A DNA stretch of 64,000 nt from Climacteris rufus (lineage: Eukaryota; Chordata; Aves; Passeriformes; Climacteridae), in NCBI GenBank assembly GCA_013398175.1, contig VZRZ01007909.1:89436-153435 (forward strand), read 5' to 3'. The notes under the pieces were generated by a model, which saw only the letters and a program-made list of their open reading frames with translations, was not told where the DNA came from and did not search any database. The position numbers and the translations under genes are program-made. Positions 11,901 through 25,790 of the stretch are shown one piece after another. Each line of letters begins with the position of its first letter. Position 1 is the first letter of the stretch.

Positions 11901-14900
11901 CACCTCAACAAGCACTATACCCCTTATTTTACAAATAACTGCTATCCTTACAGAATATTTGTAATATTCTATGTGTTAGCTTTAAAAAAAAATCCTTATA
12001 GTAGTCAAGAACTATCAAGGTCATTTCCTTTAGATGAGTTATGTTTTGTCTGGATTTTTCAATTTTTTTACTCTGGTAACATATGGCCAATCAGAATAAG
12101 AAAATCCCATCTGTTTGCAATTGGTTTCAGCTACCATGCTTTAGTCTGCTGGTAATATTTTGAATTCTAAGCTAAGTAGGTCTTAAGCTGAGATTTTTTT
12201 TTTCTTAAACAGATCTCTACAAAGGAGAAGATTCCAAACCAGGTTTAAATCAGCAGTGATATTTTGAGGGAAAAAAAATGAATTTTTCATTTTATATTAT
12301 TATCAGAATAAAAGCATTTATATATCTGTAGTTCTTAAAGATAAAAGCCCAGAGGAAGTTACAGCCCCACTTAAGAGTGTGTGTAATATTTATATATAGC
12401 CCAGAAGAGCATTCATGGTGCTGAGATCAATAATTGTGTGGAGTTCTGGTTTAAAGCACATAAAGCACCAGCTGATAACAAAGCCTGGCTGCTGGCACTG
12501 AAACAACACTGGACTTGTCCAACCAGCTTGGAGTGAAATTCCTCTCTCATCATCTCTTCTGCTAAACAAATACCTGGGTGGGGAAAGTAGCTGGATGAAG
12601 CAGGACTGCAAGCCCAGGCTACATGTATTTTTACTGGATTACATATAATCCACACCATTCCTTCTCTCTAAAACTCTGCCATTTATTTATTCTTAGAAAC
12701 GTTCAGTACAACAGATCACCACTTTTAAAGCAGCAAAATTCCTTTTGAGAAACCCAGCCCAAGTGGCCATGGAATGATCAAATGTATATTGAATTTACAA
12801 AAAAAAGGGCAATGTTTCCTATATTTAAGCTGTTATTCACCACATGGTGCTGTACCAGACGATATGAAAGGTGACTTATGAGATTTTCATACTTGCTAAG
12901 CATCAACTAAAGTTGCATATTCACAGGCAAGGAAATCTTTAAGATTAGTGTCTGATAAGGGAGTAAATAAAGCCTACACCAAACAGGAATAATCATCTAA
13001 GCATTTAAGTTATTAAACCTACCGTGCATCAAATCATCTCACCAGTGCACACGATGAAAACTTTTGAGAACAAACACCTGATAAATCATCCATGCAGAGA
13101 CACAGTTAAACACAAACTCATACAATGTCCACAACCAAATGAAAATCTCAGGGCAGATTTATTAGCTTGTGGATGTTCCTAATTACTTGAAAAACTATAG
13201 TCTTACTACCAATAGTACCAGCAATCTGTAATAAGCCTCTAAATCTTAGAAAAGAAAGAAGTCACTTATTGGAGAAATGGTTTCATTTTCTCTCTCCTTT
13301 TCTTCTGCAATCTTGTAATATAAAGCAAATATCTGGTGGGCCAGGGCAGTGGTGCCCTGCAGCAGCACCGTGCTCCTGTCACTCCCAACAAGGCTTCCTA
13401 TAACTATGGACCCAGAGATGCAGTGCACAGGGCAGACCAGAAGGAAGGCAGGGGATGATTTATTGCATTCAATTATTTTTGTTTCAAAGTTTCCTCTGGG
13501 GCACAAGCACGTAATATATTGTACTTTCCATTACCTGGTGCAAATGTAAAACATACCTGAAAAACACATTTCATGCTTATAACATATTAAAACAACAAGT
13601 AAGATGTCATGGCACGAGTTTGATAGATTAACTGCCACTTACTGATGTTGTACTATATTAGTTAACAGCAAATTAATATCATCAGGCATATTTCCTCTTT
13701 TATACCTAAAAAATATTAGTATGGAAACATAAATTCTTATCACTCAGTTCTAGAAGAGGGATTTTAATCTAATTTGGGACAAGATAAGCAGCAATTTCTG
13801 CACTTGTTCACAAACGTGTTACTCATTCAAACCCTTTCCTACTTCAGTTACCTTTTGCTAATCAGAAAATTTTTATCCTACAAGCCCAAAAATCTGCAGG
13901 GGAATCCCTGTGGCTTTTTCACTGATTCTATTGGATGCACACACACACTCCTGGGCTTTAGGAAGTAGCTCTGAAAGAGCTTTCAACAAATTCCAGCAGT
14001 TTGATAACTGTCCCTGACTTAGAATGTGATCAGGACCACACTCTGATCCACACCAGGGACAAAGGCTGATTTAAAGGAATGTTAAACACCTCAACCACCA
14101 CAAGCTTTTTGTGTTACCTATGTATGGCATTTCATCTCTTCATAAACTTCAGAATTAAAAAAAAATCTCAAGTAGACATAAAAGCCATAGAGCAAAAGTA
14201 CACCTGGGCTATGTTTTGAATTTTTAGGTCTAGTGTGGTATTTGTGGTTTAATAAAGAGGAAGAAAGTGTCCTTTCAATGCTAACTTTTTTCTTTAGCGT
14301 GCCATGAAGCATCAAAACAATTGATATTCGTGTTCTTGTGCAGAGTCAGAACATCACTGCTTCCACCTCCTTCCCAGGGCTCTGATGGAGCTGAAGTTCT
14401 GACAATATAAACCCAGCAGAGCTGAGATTTGTGTCACTGCAACCCACAGTCATGAAGGGAGAGTCAGCCTCCAGTTTGTGATGACAAATGAGCTCTAGAG
14501 GCTGACAGTCCCAGCTTCTGCCAAAAAGAAAAGCAAGAGCACCTTTAATGAGCAGCAATCAACTGTGACCAAACCAAACAACTGGGGCAGAACCCTCCCG
14601 TGAGAGGAGCAGGACTGTGTTAGTACAGTAAAAAATCAGATATAAAGCAGAGGAAGAGCTCTAAAGAAGAGCTTGGCTGATGCCCAGAGCCAGCTGGCAT
14701 GGCTGGAACTGCAGGAAACAAAGCAAAGAAGGATCAGGATTCACTTTATTCTAAAAATATTAATAATAAGATGATAAATAGAGGAGAAGAGAAGAATCGG
14801 TTACGTTATTTTGTGCTATAAACCCAAATGCACAAGTAAGCCAACATGGACCTCTATTAAATCTTTATCTTCATATTTTCCAGATCCAGCCCATAAGGAA

Positions 14901-17900
14901 GTATAGAGTGGAGGAAGTGGGTTCAACTAATTAAAAAAGAGGCAGTACAAGAATGCAGCTGTTCCTGCTTAAGCACAACTTCAGAAAACTTTGTGCAGTT
15001 TTGTAACCTTCATCTCCAGGCACTTCATCCTGGTTTCCTTCAGAAGAGGATGAAGAACTCCAATAATGCTGTAGAACACAGCTAACCTTTCATCCAGAGT
15101 ATGTTTTGTGGGGTTTGTTTTGTTTCAATTAAGAAAATGTTTTTTAAAAGAATTTTTTTGGGGAAAAACAACCCTGGTATATAATACAACATAGCCGCTG
15201 AAATAGAAAGCAAAATTGTTCTGGTAAATTTTTATTTTAATATTTTGGAGTGCTAAGCTAAAACTGGAAAATATTTCATATTGCATTTAGATTATTTCAA
15301 ATAATGAAAAAGAACGACTGTGCCTGGTTTATTTAGAATCTAATGAGGGTTCTCAATTCAAAGTGAGGAGGAAGAAGTTCTGTGCTGGAATCCTAAAAGA
15401 GCAAGTATCAAAAAACTAGTGAAACGTGCAGCCCAGTGAAAGGTTCAGCATCTAATGATAAAAGCACAGCAGTGGTTCAAAAGCAAACAAATGCTGCTAG
15501 AATGAAAAATCAATGAGCTTTGAGAAATTCTGACAATGAAAAGGTCCCTCTCCCCGTGAGATCACATGGAGAAGCCCCATTAGCAGAGCAGCCATCTGCC
15601 TTTTCCTGCTCCCCACTCCTGTACCACCACCCAGCTACTTTCTCCTTCATCAATACAAGGACATCCACAATGGAGCAAAGGGAGCCAAAATTTAGAGGAA
15701 AAAAAAAGAGGAAAAAGAAATTATCTTGGGCGACACAGAAAGGTGCCAGAAATCAGCCCTTAAAACCAAGCCCAAGCCAACCCAGCCCAGTATTTGGAAA
15801 TGAGAGAAAGGACCCCTTGGTGCACAAAATACCTCCAGTACCAGGGGAAGGGATGAATCCGTGAGCCTGAGGTACCTCCCATGGAGGAAACTGATTATTC
15901 ACACAGAGAGAGATTAAATATTTCTATAAATTCTTTTGCAAGGGTATCCCACACAGCAGTGGGCAAAAGGTTTATGGAAGCCAATGTCAAACAAATGTGA
16001 TTTCCCTCAGTGCATAAATAAACTTGGTGTGAATAAACTGAGTGCTGAATTAACTTGGAGATGAAGGACAAATTTGTGTTATTGATGAGTGCCTGTGACT
16101 TGTCCCCTTTGATTAACCACCACTGTCTTTCCAGCCAGGATAACTATTTCTAAAATAATGGCTGAAATACAAACTGTGGAGGAAAAAATTTTACAAGAGA
16201 CAGCACATAACAAAGTGCAGTAGATAACACAAGTTTAAAAGACAACAGGAGTAAAAATTCCACTCTCTTGAAGAGAAAATTGGCTCGGACTCATTCCCTG
16301 AAGGTGACATTCACAACAAAATCCAAAGCAACAAGTGGTTTATATTTGGGGGCTGTTTTATCAGCTCAATCTGACTGTGAGAAAGGCAACATTCTGCTTC
16401 TATTCGTGGCAGTTCTCTTGTTGCTTTGCATGACTTTCAAAGCAACAAAATAGTTGGGAAATAAATTAATAAAAGTTCAAGAACTACTCATTAACATTCA
16501 GACATCTGCACTTACCAAACCACCCAAAACAAAGCCTGGTTCTTAATCCCAGTGGATCATGTGGACAGCAGACTGTGGGGGAATACAAGGAGTGTTTTGG
16601 CTACAGCACTAATTCTTTTCAGTGAATAAATATATTTGCCTAAAAATTAATGCAAAACATACATATCCCTTTCCAAATTCCCCAAGTGCCTTCTCCTCTT
16701 TTCCCCATCCTTTCTGAGGGGCTGTATTCAATGGACAAACATTTCTGCAATTCCATGGCCTTCCAGCTAATTAAGAGGATGTGCCAGTTCTTTACCCCTG
16801 GAGTCCAGATCTGTTTCTCTTCAACAAACTCTGTTCTTCAATAAAAGTTAGACTCAAAGTATAGCATGAGCACAGCCACTTTATACAATGGCTCTCACAT
16901 TTATGACATGAGAAAAACATTTTCTCTATTACTATAAACTCTAATGGTTCATTTTAAACCAGTAAAATCGGGGGTTTAGCTGCCTTGATGAACTTACATA
17001 TCCACTGTGGATTCATCTTTTAAAAAGCATAAATAGTGCAATGCATCAGAAAACCCAAACCAAATCATTCCCCAGCTTGTGGCTTTATGAGTTACAATAA
17101 AAATAACCTTTATTTATTTATTTTTCCACCCATAAACATCATAGAATGTTAACGTTTGGCATGGAATCTTTCTGCATCTTGCAAACCAGTACTGTGCACT
17201 GATAAAAGAGATGGCAACAATTTCAGAGATAACAACACCTGCTTGTGTCCCAGAGGAATGAGGTGTAAGCCCTTGCTAGGGTGGTTCAAACAAAATAACA
17301 TTTACCCAAAAACCCCACCCCAAATGACTCTGCAAGCTACATATTTCTTCCTTTAAAAAAGAATGTACAGGACTATCATGGCTTACTACGATTTCTCAGA
17401 TGATTTCCAAATGTTTCATTACTACAGAGTATGGGATACAATTTCTGATCCAGATGCTTAAAAGAACAAATCTAACAAAGAAACTTAATCTGAGCTAGAC
17501 TTGGCAAATTTTCCAGAAAAAAAGCGCAGAATGATGTTTTGGAAGCTGCTCAAACAAAAGCCAAAATGGAAATATGCCTCTTTCAACCATACCCTGGGCT
17601 GCTGTTAAAAATAAGAGGGACACTTAGAGTTTCCATAAGTGTGAACTGCAGCTGAGGTTTATAAAAGAGAAAACTTCAATGTCTAAACTGCCCAAGAACT
17701 GTTCTTTACTTTTATCCTAAGCTAAAACCACCATTTTCTACACTGTATTAACAAAAAAATATATATATATGAGAGGTCTTACATATCCATGGGAGATTCT
17801 GTATCAATTAGAAGGAAAACAGTCTTTACTTTCAAATTATGTCTTTAAAAATAACCCACAGAAGCACATAAAAGGCAGAAGACTGCCAAGTCCCCTACTC

Positions 17901-18959
17901 AATAACAATGCAGACTATAGAAACTTCAACCTGACCATTTCAAAGCACCTAAGAACACAAGCTAAACTTACAGAGAAGGTTTTTCCACCTCTGCACTGGG
18001 AAACTGTAGGACAGAGAGCTCAAATATGTTTGGAGTCACACAGGATTTATGTGAATTCAAATGTGCTGAGGTATTGCTTTATCTGATAGCCTTGTTCCTC
18101 CCCTGAAGAAAGGCATGGCTAAATCTTTGTACAGCCACACATCTCTCTATAAACACCAGGAAAATATAAAATCTTAGCCAATTCTTTTTTATTATTATTA
18201 TTTCAAGCCACTCAGAGAGGAGAAAGAACCAAATTTACGTTTGGCTTCACTTACTTCAGGGAAAGAATTCGGCCAAATGTTTGTATTCCATCAAGAGGAA
18301 GAAACTATGAACTCAAACAATAAAAATAACCAATACCATACACAAATTACATATGGAAGAATGGTGGTAATTGTCTGTCTTTCCACCCCCTACCTTATAT
18401 TATTGCGGTATGGTTGCAATTTAAGAACTAGAAAAGTTCCCAAACTAGAATTCCTACAGTGAATAAGCCAGACAGAACTACTACAGGGAGTATCCCTGCT
18501 TACCACAGACTGTGTAGATTTTAATTATGTAAATCTAGAATACCATATTCAGGTTATATAAAACAATTCTATTCTAATTTCCTAGCAAGGAGCAATGGCT
18601 CACAGAACCCAGAGGTATCTGAGTCAGAAAACATCTGCAACAAATCTAATTCTTTCATTCTACTACAGCCACTTGGCTCCCAAAGTGTGAAAAATGGCTA
18701 TCACTTAGTAAAGCTGGTGTCCAACTACTTGAAAGCACACTCACTTTGAGAAGAAAAGTTAAATTACAAATGTTCTTACCTTAATTGGAGATTGACATTT
18801 TATAATAGCACAGAAATTTATAAGAAGGGAGAGTTCAGTTTATAAAATTTATGATGAGTTTAGATGCTTTAAATTCACCTCTACTTTCATTACGTAACAA
18901 GATACCAAAGTACAATTTTTGGAAAGACCTTAATGCAATCATTAATATGAGACATTTAG
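8991..18959. other. Intergenic DNA, no gene recognised
   Basis: AT-rich unique sequence. The longest open frame is on the plus strand at 9292-9846. It begins with a poly-phenylalanine run from a T tract and has no domain, so I treat it as chance. The stretch 12840-13190 has an evenly mixed, low-repeat texture that could be conserved non-coding sequence, but I see no decisive motif. Nothing else is supported. Confidence 0.5.
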
Positions 18960-19330
18960 ACTCCTGTCAATGAATTGTGGAGCTTTTAATTTCCCTGTGC
19001 ATGACTGCAGTGCTGGTTTGCACTCACCCCCACAATGGCCAAGACATTTCCCAGAGTGATAACAAAGAGGGGTTTTGTTACGGCTGCTGGAGGGGTCAGT
19101 GGCAGCTGCACTCTGGGCCTGCCATAATCACTATAAAATACTGGCCCGGCAACAATGGCTGCTCATTGGAATATAAAACAATGGAATGTTGAATCTGGAA
19201 TTTCAGCAGCTGCTACTGGACATTTTCCATAACCTTGAAGCATCAGCTATCAGTGCACTAATTTTCGGCGTCTTCACATCCCAGATCTCCTTTTAGTGAC
19301 AAAAAACATTTGGGAGATTGTACCACGAGT
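18960..19330. promoter_or_regulatory. Candidate conserved enhancer with SOX-type sites
   Basis: The sequence contains two aacaatgg cores close together (about 19150 and 19179), which match the SOX-family consensus. It also has paired CAGCTG-like and cagcagctgctactgg steps, an ataatcactataaaa stretch, and isolated CpGs. The texture, with high motif density, no low-complexity runs and no open frame with splice sites, resembles a conserved vertebrate enhancer. Function and target are inferred only. It lies on the side of BRIP1 where TBX4 is expected. Confidence 0.35.
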
Positions 19331-19619
19331 CAGATGCCTGCTATAAGCCAGTATAAAAATAATCCCCCAAAAATGGCAATATTCTTAATCCAAACCATCC
19401 CAGAGATGCATTTTGCAGGGCAGTTTCTCAAGGAGTTGCCCTGGTGGAGCAGAGGAAGGGCCTGAAACACGGCATGAGGCAGGAGGAGGGAAAGGGCAGA
19501 ACCTTTCCACCTCAGGCTTTCCTTCTAAGCCACTTTCATCTGCTAACATACCTGAGTTTATTTAAGCCAAACTTTATTTTTGCATCAGGGAGCAAGTAAA
19601 ATAATTGCATTTTGCCACT

Positions 19620-19740
19620 CACAGCTTCAGGGAACATTGGCCCTGCCTGATGAAAGATCACTTGATTATCAGCACCAGGCAGACAATAAATCACAGTGCT
19701 GTGACTGTCTCAGCACTTTAATATTAATATACATTGGACA
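19620..19740. promoter_or_regulatory. Possible conserved non-coding element
   Basis: A compact block with gaacattggccctgcc, gatcacttgattatcagc, gacaataaatcacag and an AT-rich ttaatattaatata tail. The motifs resemble NFI half-sites and homeodomain/HNF-type cores. No coding potential is visible. It is weaker than the blocks at 18.96 and 22.78 kb, and function is inferred from texture alone. Confidence 0.22.
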
Positions 19741-22700
19741 AGTCTAATACTGGCTTTGTTCCTGTATTTTAAATATCTCTTTAAAAAACATTTAAAGAAA
19801 TTATACATATGTGAAAGCAAATTCCAATCTAGTGGAATTCAAGTAATTCTGCTAGGTTACGTCAGGCTTTTCATGGCAGGCATGAGCAGGGAGGTAGGAA
19901 ACAAACAGCATAAATGAAGCACTAATTAATCTATTAAAAAAACCTACATAAAGTGGCTCTAGAAGTCCAGCCTTGAATTTAAAAATTAGTTTATGACCAC
20001 GAAGCCCTTCTTTCTCTGCTGTGCATGGGTTTGTTCTGTGGACAGAGCTGCTTCCACACGTGCCTTCTCCCAGATGAGTCCAGTCCAGCAGGGCAGGCCC
20101 AAGGGAGAGAAGCACAAGATTGGACCCAGCAGCACAACCAGATAGAAACAATCTCTGCCAGCACCAGAGATAAAAACCATCCTCAGCAAAGACCATCCTG
20201 GTAAAAGTTTTGTATCAGATCTGTGCATAAATCTACAATACTTCGGGGAAGCTACACAACTCGTCCCTAACCCAGACAAAGGAAAGACAAATTTCCAGGT
20301 GGGGAAGAGAAGATGTTTTTACATTTAGTGGCTTCCCCCAAGCTCTCTCCCTCCTGTCTGGGTTGCAGCTCTGCTGACCAGCTTTTTGAGCCGTGTCTAA
20401 CCTCCCTGACACCCGGCCAGCTCCACCACAGGAGACAAACGCGGCCGTGGGGAACCCAAGGAAAACTTTGCACATCTCATTCACCACCCCCAGGACACCT
20501 TACATGCATGAAGGCATCTGGGAGTTACCAGAATTAAACCATGGAAAAAGGAAATTGAAAATTTAAAAAGCAAATAGGGTAATTAATTGTATCATGAGAA
20601 CATCAGGAAGAAATATTGGATTTGATGCTCGAGGAGTTGGCTCCATTCCTGTGCTTTACAGTTTCTGTTCCCCTTCTTGTACTGGGTTTAGGGTACTCCA
20701 GAGTTATCCCTTCTTATCACTGACCCTGGAAATATGATTTTACAGGTGAACTTTTAGGTATCTGGTACAATAATTCAAGAGAAGGAAAATTTATGTTTTA
20801 AAAAACAAGAGACCATACAAGGCAGCATTCAGAGGTTGACCCATATTTCTCACTAAATAGGATTTAGTTTTACTTAAATATAGATCTCAAGGAATTAATG
20901 AATAAAATATTCAGTCCCTGAGCTTTCAGCCTTCCCAAAGAGCAGGGTAAACATGGGTGTGATAATAAATATGTGGAAGATTTTGCAATGGCAAACACAC
21001 AGGGACATTTACTGAAACATTGTTCTTCCCAGAGTTATAAATCCTTTTTTTCTTCTTTAATAAGGCTGCACCTTCAGCAAACAATATTCCCAGAGAGCTG
21101 AGAACAGCAGTGATCCCAGTGAGGATCTCCACATGGAGACAGGAGGAATAAACACATTTTGGCTGAGTGAAAATAACCATATTCAGTGTCAAGCACAAGT
21201 AAAGCAATTCAGACAGATAATTCCTGGGAGACAAAAGATTCTGGCAGCAGCAGAAAGAAGCAACATGAAAAACCTTTCCAAGGTCATCTCTGTATGCACA
21301 CCACCAGAAGGGAAAAGCCAGACTCAGGAAAAATATTTAATCCATTGACACAAACTCAGGTGAGTTCTGATATTCCCTGGCCATCAGACCATTGTTTCTT
21401 GGAAATTCTCAAAAAGAGAGAGCTCAAGAGTTGATGTGGTGGGGTGTAGGCTTTCATAGGAAATGCAATCACACAGTGAAAAAAAATTAGATTTAAATTA
21501 ATTAATTAAAATGGGTAACTAAACAGGTCAGTTAAACTCGAAGTAGCAGCAAAAGATAAAATGCAGAGCAGAAAATGAACAGGAAAATACAAATTGCGAA
21601 GGAAAAGGAAAATTGTCCAAATGAAATGTGACAATTTCAGTGTCAAACCATTATGGACAGGAGTTCTTTGCAGCCTGACTGGACAATTGCTGCAATGTTT
21701 GTGCACACTGTTTTATATGCACTGGTATTGTATTACAAACATCCACATCAGTGTGCAATATCATCACTGAAAATTCAGAAAGAAAATTACAACCATCATG
21801 GTTGTAGAACCTCGACATTAATGGTACAGCTATGCTTGTTCATAGCAATATATTCACTTCAAATAACACAGGGAAATATTTATTTCTGCAATGCCACACC
21901 AACTATTTTCGAATTTTATCTGTCAAGTGATTTATCAAGTCAATATCCATGTGCCCAACAATGAACGGTGCAGTAAAGAGAATTTGGTCTCCTCAGGACA
22001 ATTTCATTTTGATTTTTTGCAAGTGTAATATAGGTCTGTCCTTCATAAATACTCAGCAATGATCTATGATCTACATGTGAAATGTTTAAAGAACGTTTTA
22101 TAGCTCACATGCTCCATTGATTTTAACTTGAATTGTATGAAGCCACCACCATATTGCAGTCGTGGTATCAGCTGACATAAGCAACTATTTAACATCAACC
22201 AAATGCAGTTAGACACTAAAATTACTTAATTTAAGTAATGTCAGATGAATGTTATTATCCTTCTAACCCTCCAAGATATCTGTTTCAGTGCTCCTATGTA
22301 ATAAATAATTGCCAGTCACAAACACTTTGCTTCACAAACAGCCACTCTATCATTTAGGTTACATTGTCAACAAAGGCAACCTAAGGAAAATCCAAGCTGA
22401 TGTAATGGTTTTTATGGCATCTCTTGGACAACAAAGCTGTATCCAAGATCTGACCACTCACAATTTCTAAACCAGATTATAAAGCTAAATCCATGCAAAC
22501 CCTTAATGGATCAGGATTTTATTTCTAGTGCTGCAAAAACTTCAGTTGTGGCCAAGTCTTATCAGCTGCAGTGGCAGACAGATTACAGGAGATGTGCCAT
22601 GGATAAGTAGGAGGCACTACCAGCTTAAACCAATTACACACTTAGCACAAAGTTGTCAAACTACAGATGAATGCCAAATCCTAACATGTAATTTCTGTAA

Positions 22701-22779
22701 TGCTTACAAATTTGAAGGAGAATTACACTGAGTGGAGAGCCTGTAGGAAGTGCAAAATAGAGCTGGGAAGAGAGATGGC
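19741..22779. other. Intergenic DNA, no gene recognised
   Basis: Unique sequence with overlapping open frames on both strands (about 19.85-20.5 kb) that shadow one another and carry no domain. A short ttaattaatt-type AT repeat lies near 21490-21510. I see no RNA gene or mobile element. Confidence 0.5.
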
Positions 22780-23780
22780 AGAAGGAGCGATATTTGGAAA
22801 TCCATGAGGTTTTAGTGGTGTGTAAATGAGGGATCCCCACTAACTCAAGCTTTACCATTGCAGAATCTACTGGATTTTTACCCAAAGGCCACGGTTCAAA
22901 CTCGCCTGCATCTCTCCATTGGCAGACAGATCTATTAAATTATTTGCCAGCTGGGAGTCATTTCTTTTACAATAAGCAGCGGAGTGAGAGGTAACTACAA
23001 AGCAATCCATAGCTGTCCTAATTACTCCTTACAGGCAGGAAAATGTGTGATAAAATGCACGTTTTGTGATTCCCTTCCCCTGCTTTACTTGCTTCAGCAC
23101 CGTTAACCTGTAGCTCCTGATGACCTTCTACAGTGCTCTTAAACCTTACGCCAAAACCCTAGACAGACAATCACTGTACAATTTAAGGCACGTAATTAGC
23201 AATTATTTCATGCACACTTCACAATAATAATCTGTTACGTACTAAAGGGAAAGAAACATTAATGAGCTACTTCTGGTGCCGCTCTGTGTACTGTGTTTGC
23301 ATAATAATGAGGCCCAATCTGCTGGAAAACACAGAAAGGACAAATTAATAAGGTGGTCATTTTTGTCTAATGATGCTTAATACAGTTGGAGCAATCTGCT
23401 CGAGACAAAAGACGGGCACTCAGACATAGCCGATTATGCATTCGCGTGGCAGCTGAAATCTTTATTAAACAGAATGATGAATCTGATTAACATGTGATAA
23501 GAAATATACAGGCTGGGAGCAGGGCCCTGGCACCTCCCGCCAGCTCCGTCCGGCCCCTCCGAGGCTTTACTCAGATTGAGGTCACCCTGCAATTCCCCAT
23601 AGGCGCATTAAGAGCCAAAGTTTGCCAAATGTGGTAACGTGATGAACAAAACAATATCCTGTTATATAAAAGCTACTGTCTCACCAGCTGACTGTCTAAT
23701 CAGAGAGAGCAACAACTCCTTAATAAGTTTAAAATTTTAATTGTGGGGTTCGTTTGCCTTTTAACATATGAAGGATAATT
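22780..23780. promoter_or_regulatory. Candidate ultraconserved-type enhancer cluster
   Basis: About 1 kb of unusually motif-dense non-coding DNA. It has many ATTA/TAAT homeodomain cores, Hox/Cdx-like tttattaaac at 23461-23470, a gataag GATA-type site near 23496, and CAGCTG E-boxes near 23450 and 23685. CpGs cluster at 23400-23445 and 23537-23560 in an otherwise CpG-poor region. It has no splice-flanked open frame and no repeats. In amniotes the flank downstream of BRIP1 leads toward TBX4, whose hindlimb enhancers flank the gene, so a TBX4 regulatory role is a reasonable but untested inference. Confidence 0.45.
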
Positions 23781-25750
23781 TGTTACATTAGCTGAGCTAC
23801 GTCTTAAAGCACCTCTACATTTCTGCTGCTAAAATATTCTAATTCCAAAGTACTGCCTTCTAGGCCATTTCACAAACACAACTATACTCCCAAACAGAAA
23901 TAGATATATTTTAAGCAATACAAAAAATAATATTAATTTATATGCCGCTGATTTCACGTTAATGGAGGTTTCTAGGTCAATGGGAAACACGTGATGAGAT
24001 TGAATTTATAGAAATGTAGCAGTAAGTTTAAAAATCCAATTTTCAACAGAAAGAATTGATTAGAAAGGATGTTAAAAAATGTACAAAATGTAATTTGTTA
24101 ATCCCACCTTAAATTTAAGTCATGAAAATACAGCCTTGCCTCTTTAACAATGACCAAATATAGGAGTAAATAACAGCTATTAAATCCAGGGATTCTATTT
24201 TAAGCTTGCTTTGCTGGAGCAATGTGATTTCTATTAAATGAACAATTCCTTGCCTTCCAGAACCAACTGTACTTGATTTATAGTCAGCACATGACACGAA
24301 GTAATTTAAGATGACACATGATACCTCATGACAATGTACATGATTTAACACAGGGTAGTAGGCAGCAGTAGAAACTATAATGTTGATTTTATCTCCACAA
24401 ATATATTGCTCAGCAACAGCAGGATCTTGTATTCAAGGGTATAGGACTGGGAGCTAAGACTGACTGAATCACAGCTTCTTCACTTTAATGCATCTGTGCT
24501 TGCTCTGGTACATGATAGCACATAATAAATCATTATTTTGAACTCCTCTGGTTTGTTCTATGTGCCTTCATTTACATCTCTATATTCCCAGTTACAAGAT
24601 ATTTGGATATAAAGCAAAGAGAGAATAAAATTAAAGCATCATTCATCCCCAGTCCATCCTACCTTATTTTCACACACAAAGTAGGAAAAAAATTAAAAAT
24701 AGTGGTTTTCTTCCTCACCCTCCCAAATCCCACATTCAAGTCACCTGGCACATCACTCTACCCCTAAGACAGAGTTTTGCAACAGATCCAAAGCAGAGAT
24801 GCCAATTCTGACAATGCTTTCCCAGCTCCGTGGAAGATATTGGGGTTTTTTTCCCCCAAACCTCTCTTGAAACAAAAACATGCATTGAGACATTAGATGT
24901 TTTCATGAAGCTCAAGCTCTCAGAATGACTCTCCAAAGCCAAATGTGGGGTTTTTTAGGCTCTTCCAGGCCTACAAAGTTACAAAGGTTTCTTTCTAGTG
25001 GATAGAGAGAGAATATAAGGGAAGAATGGGAAAGGAAGAGACTCATTCAGAAAATCTGCCAGAGTGAGCAGTGTCTTTTCAGCTACAAGAAGCAGAATCT
25101 CAATGTACAGGTGGGCTGAGAACAAACATTGGTTTGTTTGACACCTGCAAGTCAGTGGCAGCTGATCCCACATTTACACCTGGTGGGGTGGAAGAGCCAG
25201 AGCCCCCCAGTGCCCACCCAGGCCAGGAGGGATGGAACTGTGCCAGGGCTGGGTTTGCACAGCCACTCCTGGGAGGCAGCAAAGGGCTGCAGCACAACTC
25301 TCCTGACTTCATGGCAGTGCTACAGCTCCTTATTTTCAATGTACAGAAAAAGTTTGTTCAGAAGATAAACCAAAAAATCGTCTCATTATACTTCGGAGGA
25401 TCCCTTTATTTCCTGTTCTTCCAGTATAAATTCCCTCAATGTAACATATTGTTATGTTTGATATAAAATGAAAGCTAAAAATACCATGAAACCTCAGTGG
25501 CAGTGTTTGAAATCCCAACACTCATGGCAAATAATGCTCCACAAACCTTGTCCCATCATCACACTGCCACAGACTGCATTTCAAACAGCTTGTACAGTTG
25601 ATAATGACACACACAGAGGCCAAAACATAAGGATCATATTCAGGTTTTGGCAGATTTAGTCTCAAAAATCTCTCATTAAATTCAAAATTATTTATATCCA
25701 CAGTGCAAACGAAGGAAAATGCAGGAAAGGCAGAGGTGTCCTGGGCTTAC
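23781..25750. other. Intergenic or 3' portion of the unidentified gene; no firm exon
   Basis: No confident exon. A GC-rich patch at 25162-25319 is open on the minus strand in two frames, preceded by a weak AG and followed by CAG/GT. It could be a further exon of the unidentified gene at 25.75-29.58 kb, but the phase does not follow from the exon at 25751-25790. The rest is AT-rich unique sequence. Confidence 0.35.
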
Positions 25751-25790
25751 CTGCACAGCTCACTAAGGATGGAGCCTCACCCTCTTTGCT
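25751..25790 (-). CDS. Candidate exon (40 bp), unidentified gene, last placed exon
   Basis: On the minus strand a strong acceptor, with a pyrimidine-rich run ending tactctcag, precedes 40 bases followed by the good donor CAG/GTAAGCC. The exon starts in phase 0, as required by the donor of the exon at 26338-26495, and encodes SKEGEAPSLVSCA before ending with one base of a split codon. It is too short to judge by composition alone. Its support is splice-site quality and phase agreement. No following exon was placed with confidence. Confidence 0.4.

Noticed and set aside
22880..22900. tRNA B-box-like ggttcaaactc
   Set aside because: No A box at the right distance and no cloverleaf can be drawn from the flanks.
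25162..25319. GC-rich minus-strand segment as a further exon of the unidentified gene
   Set aside because: The acceptor lacks a pyrimidine tract and the open frame's phase does not follow from the 25751-25790 exon. Alternative internal acceptors give other frames. Left as unplaced.
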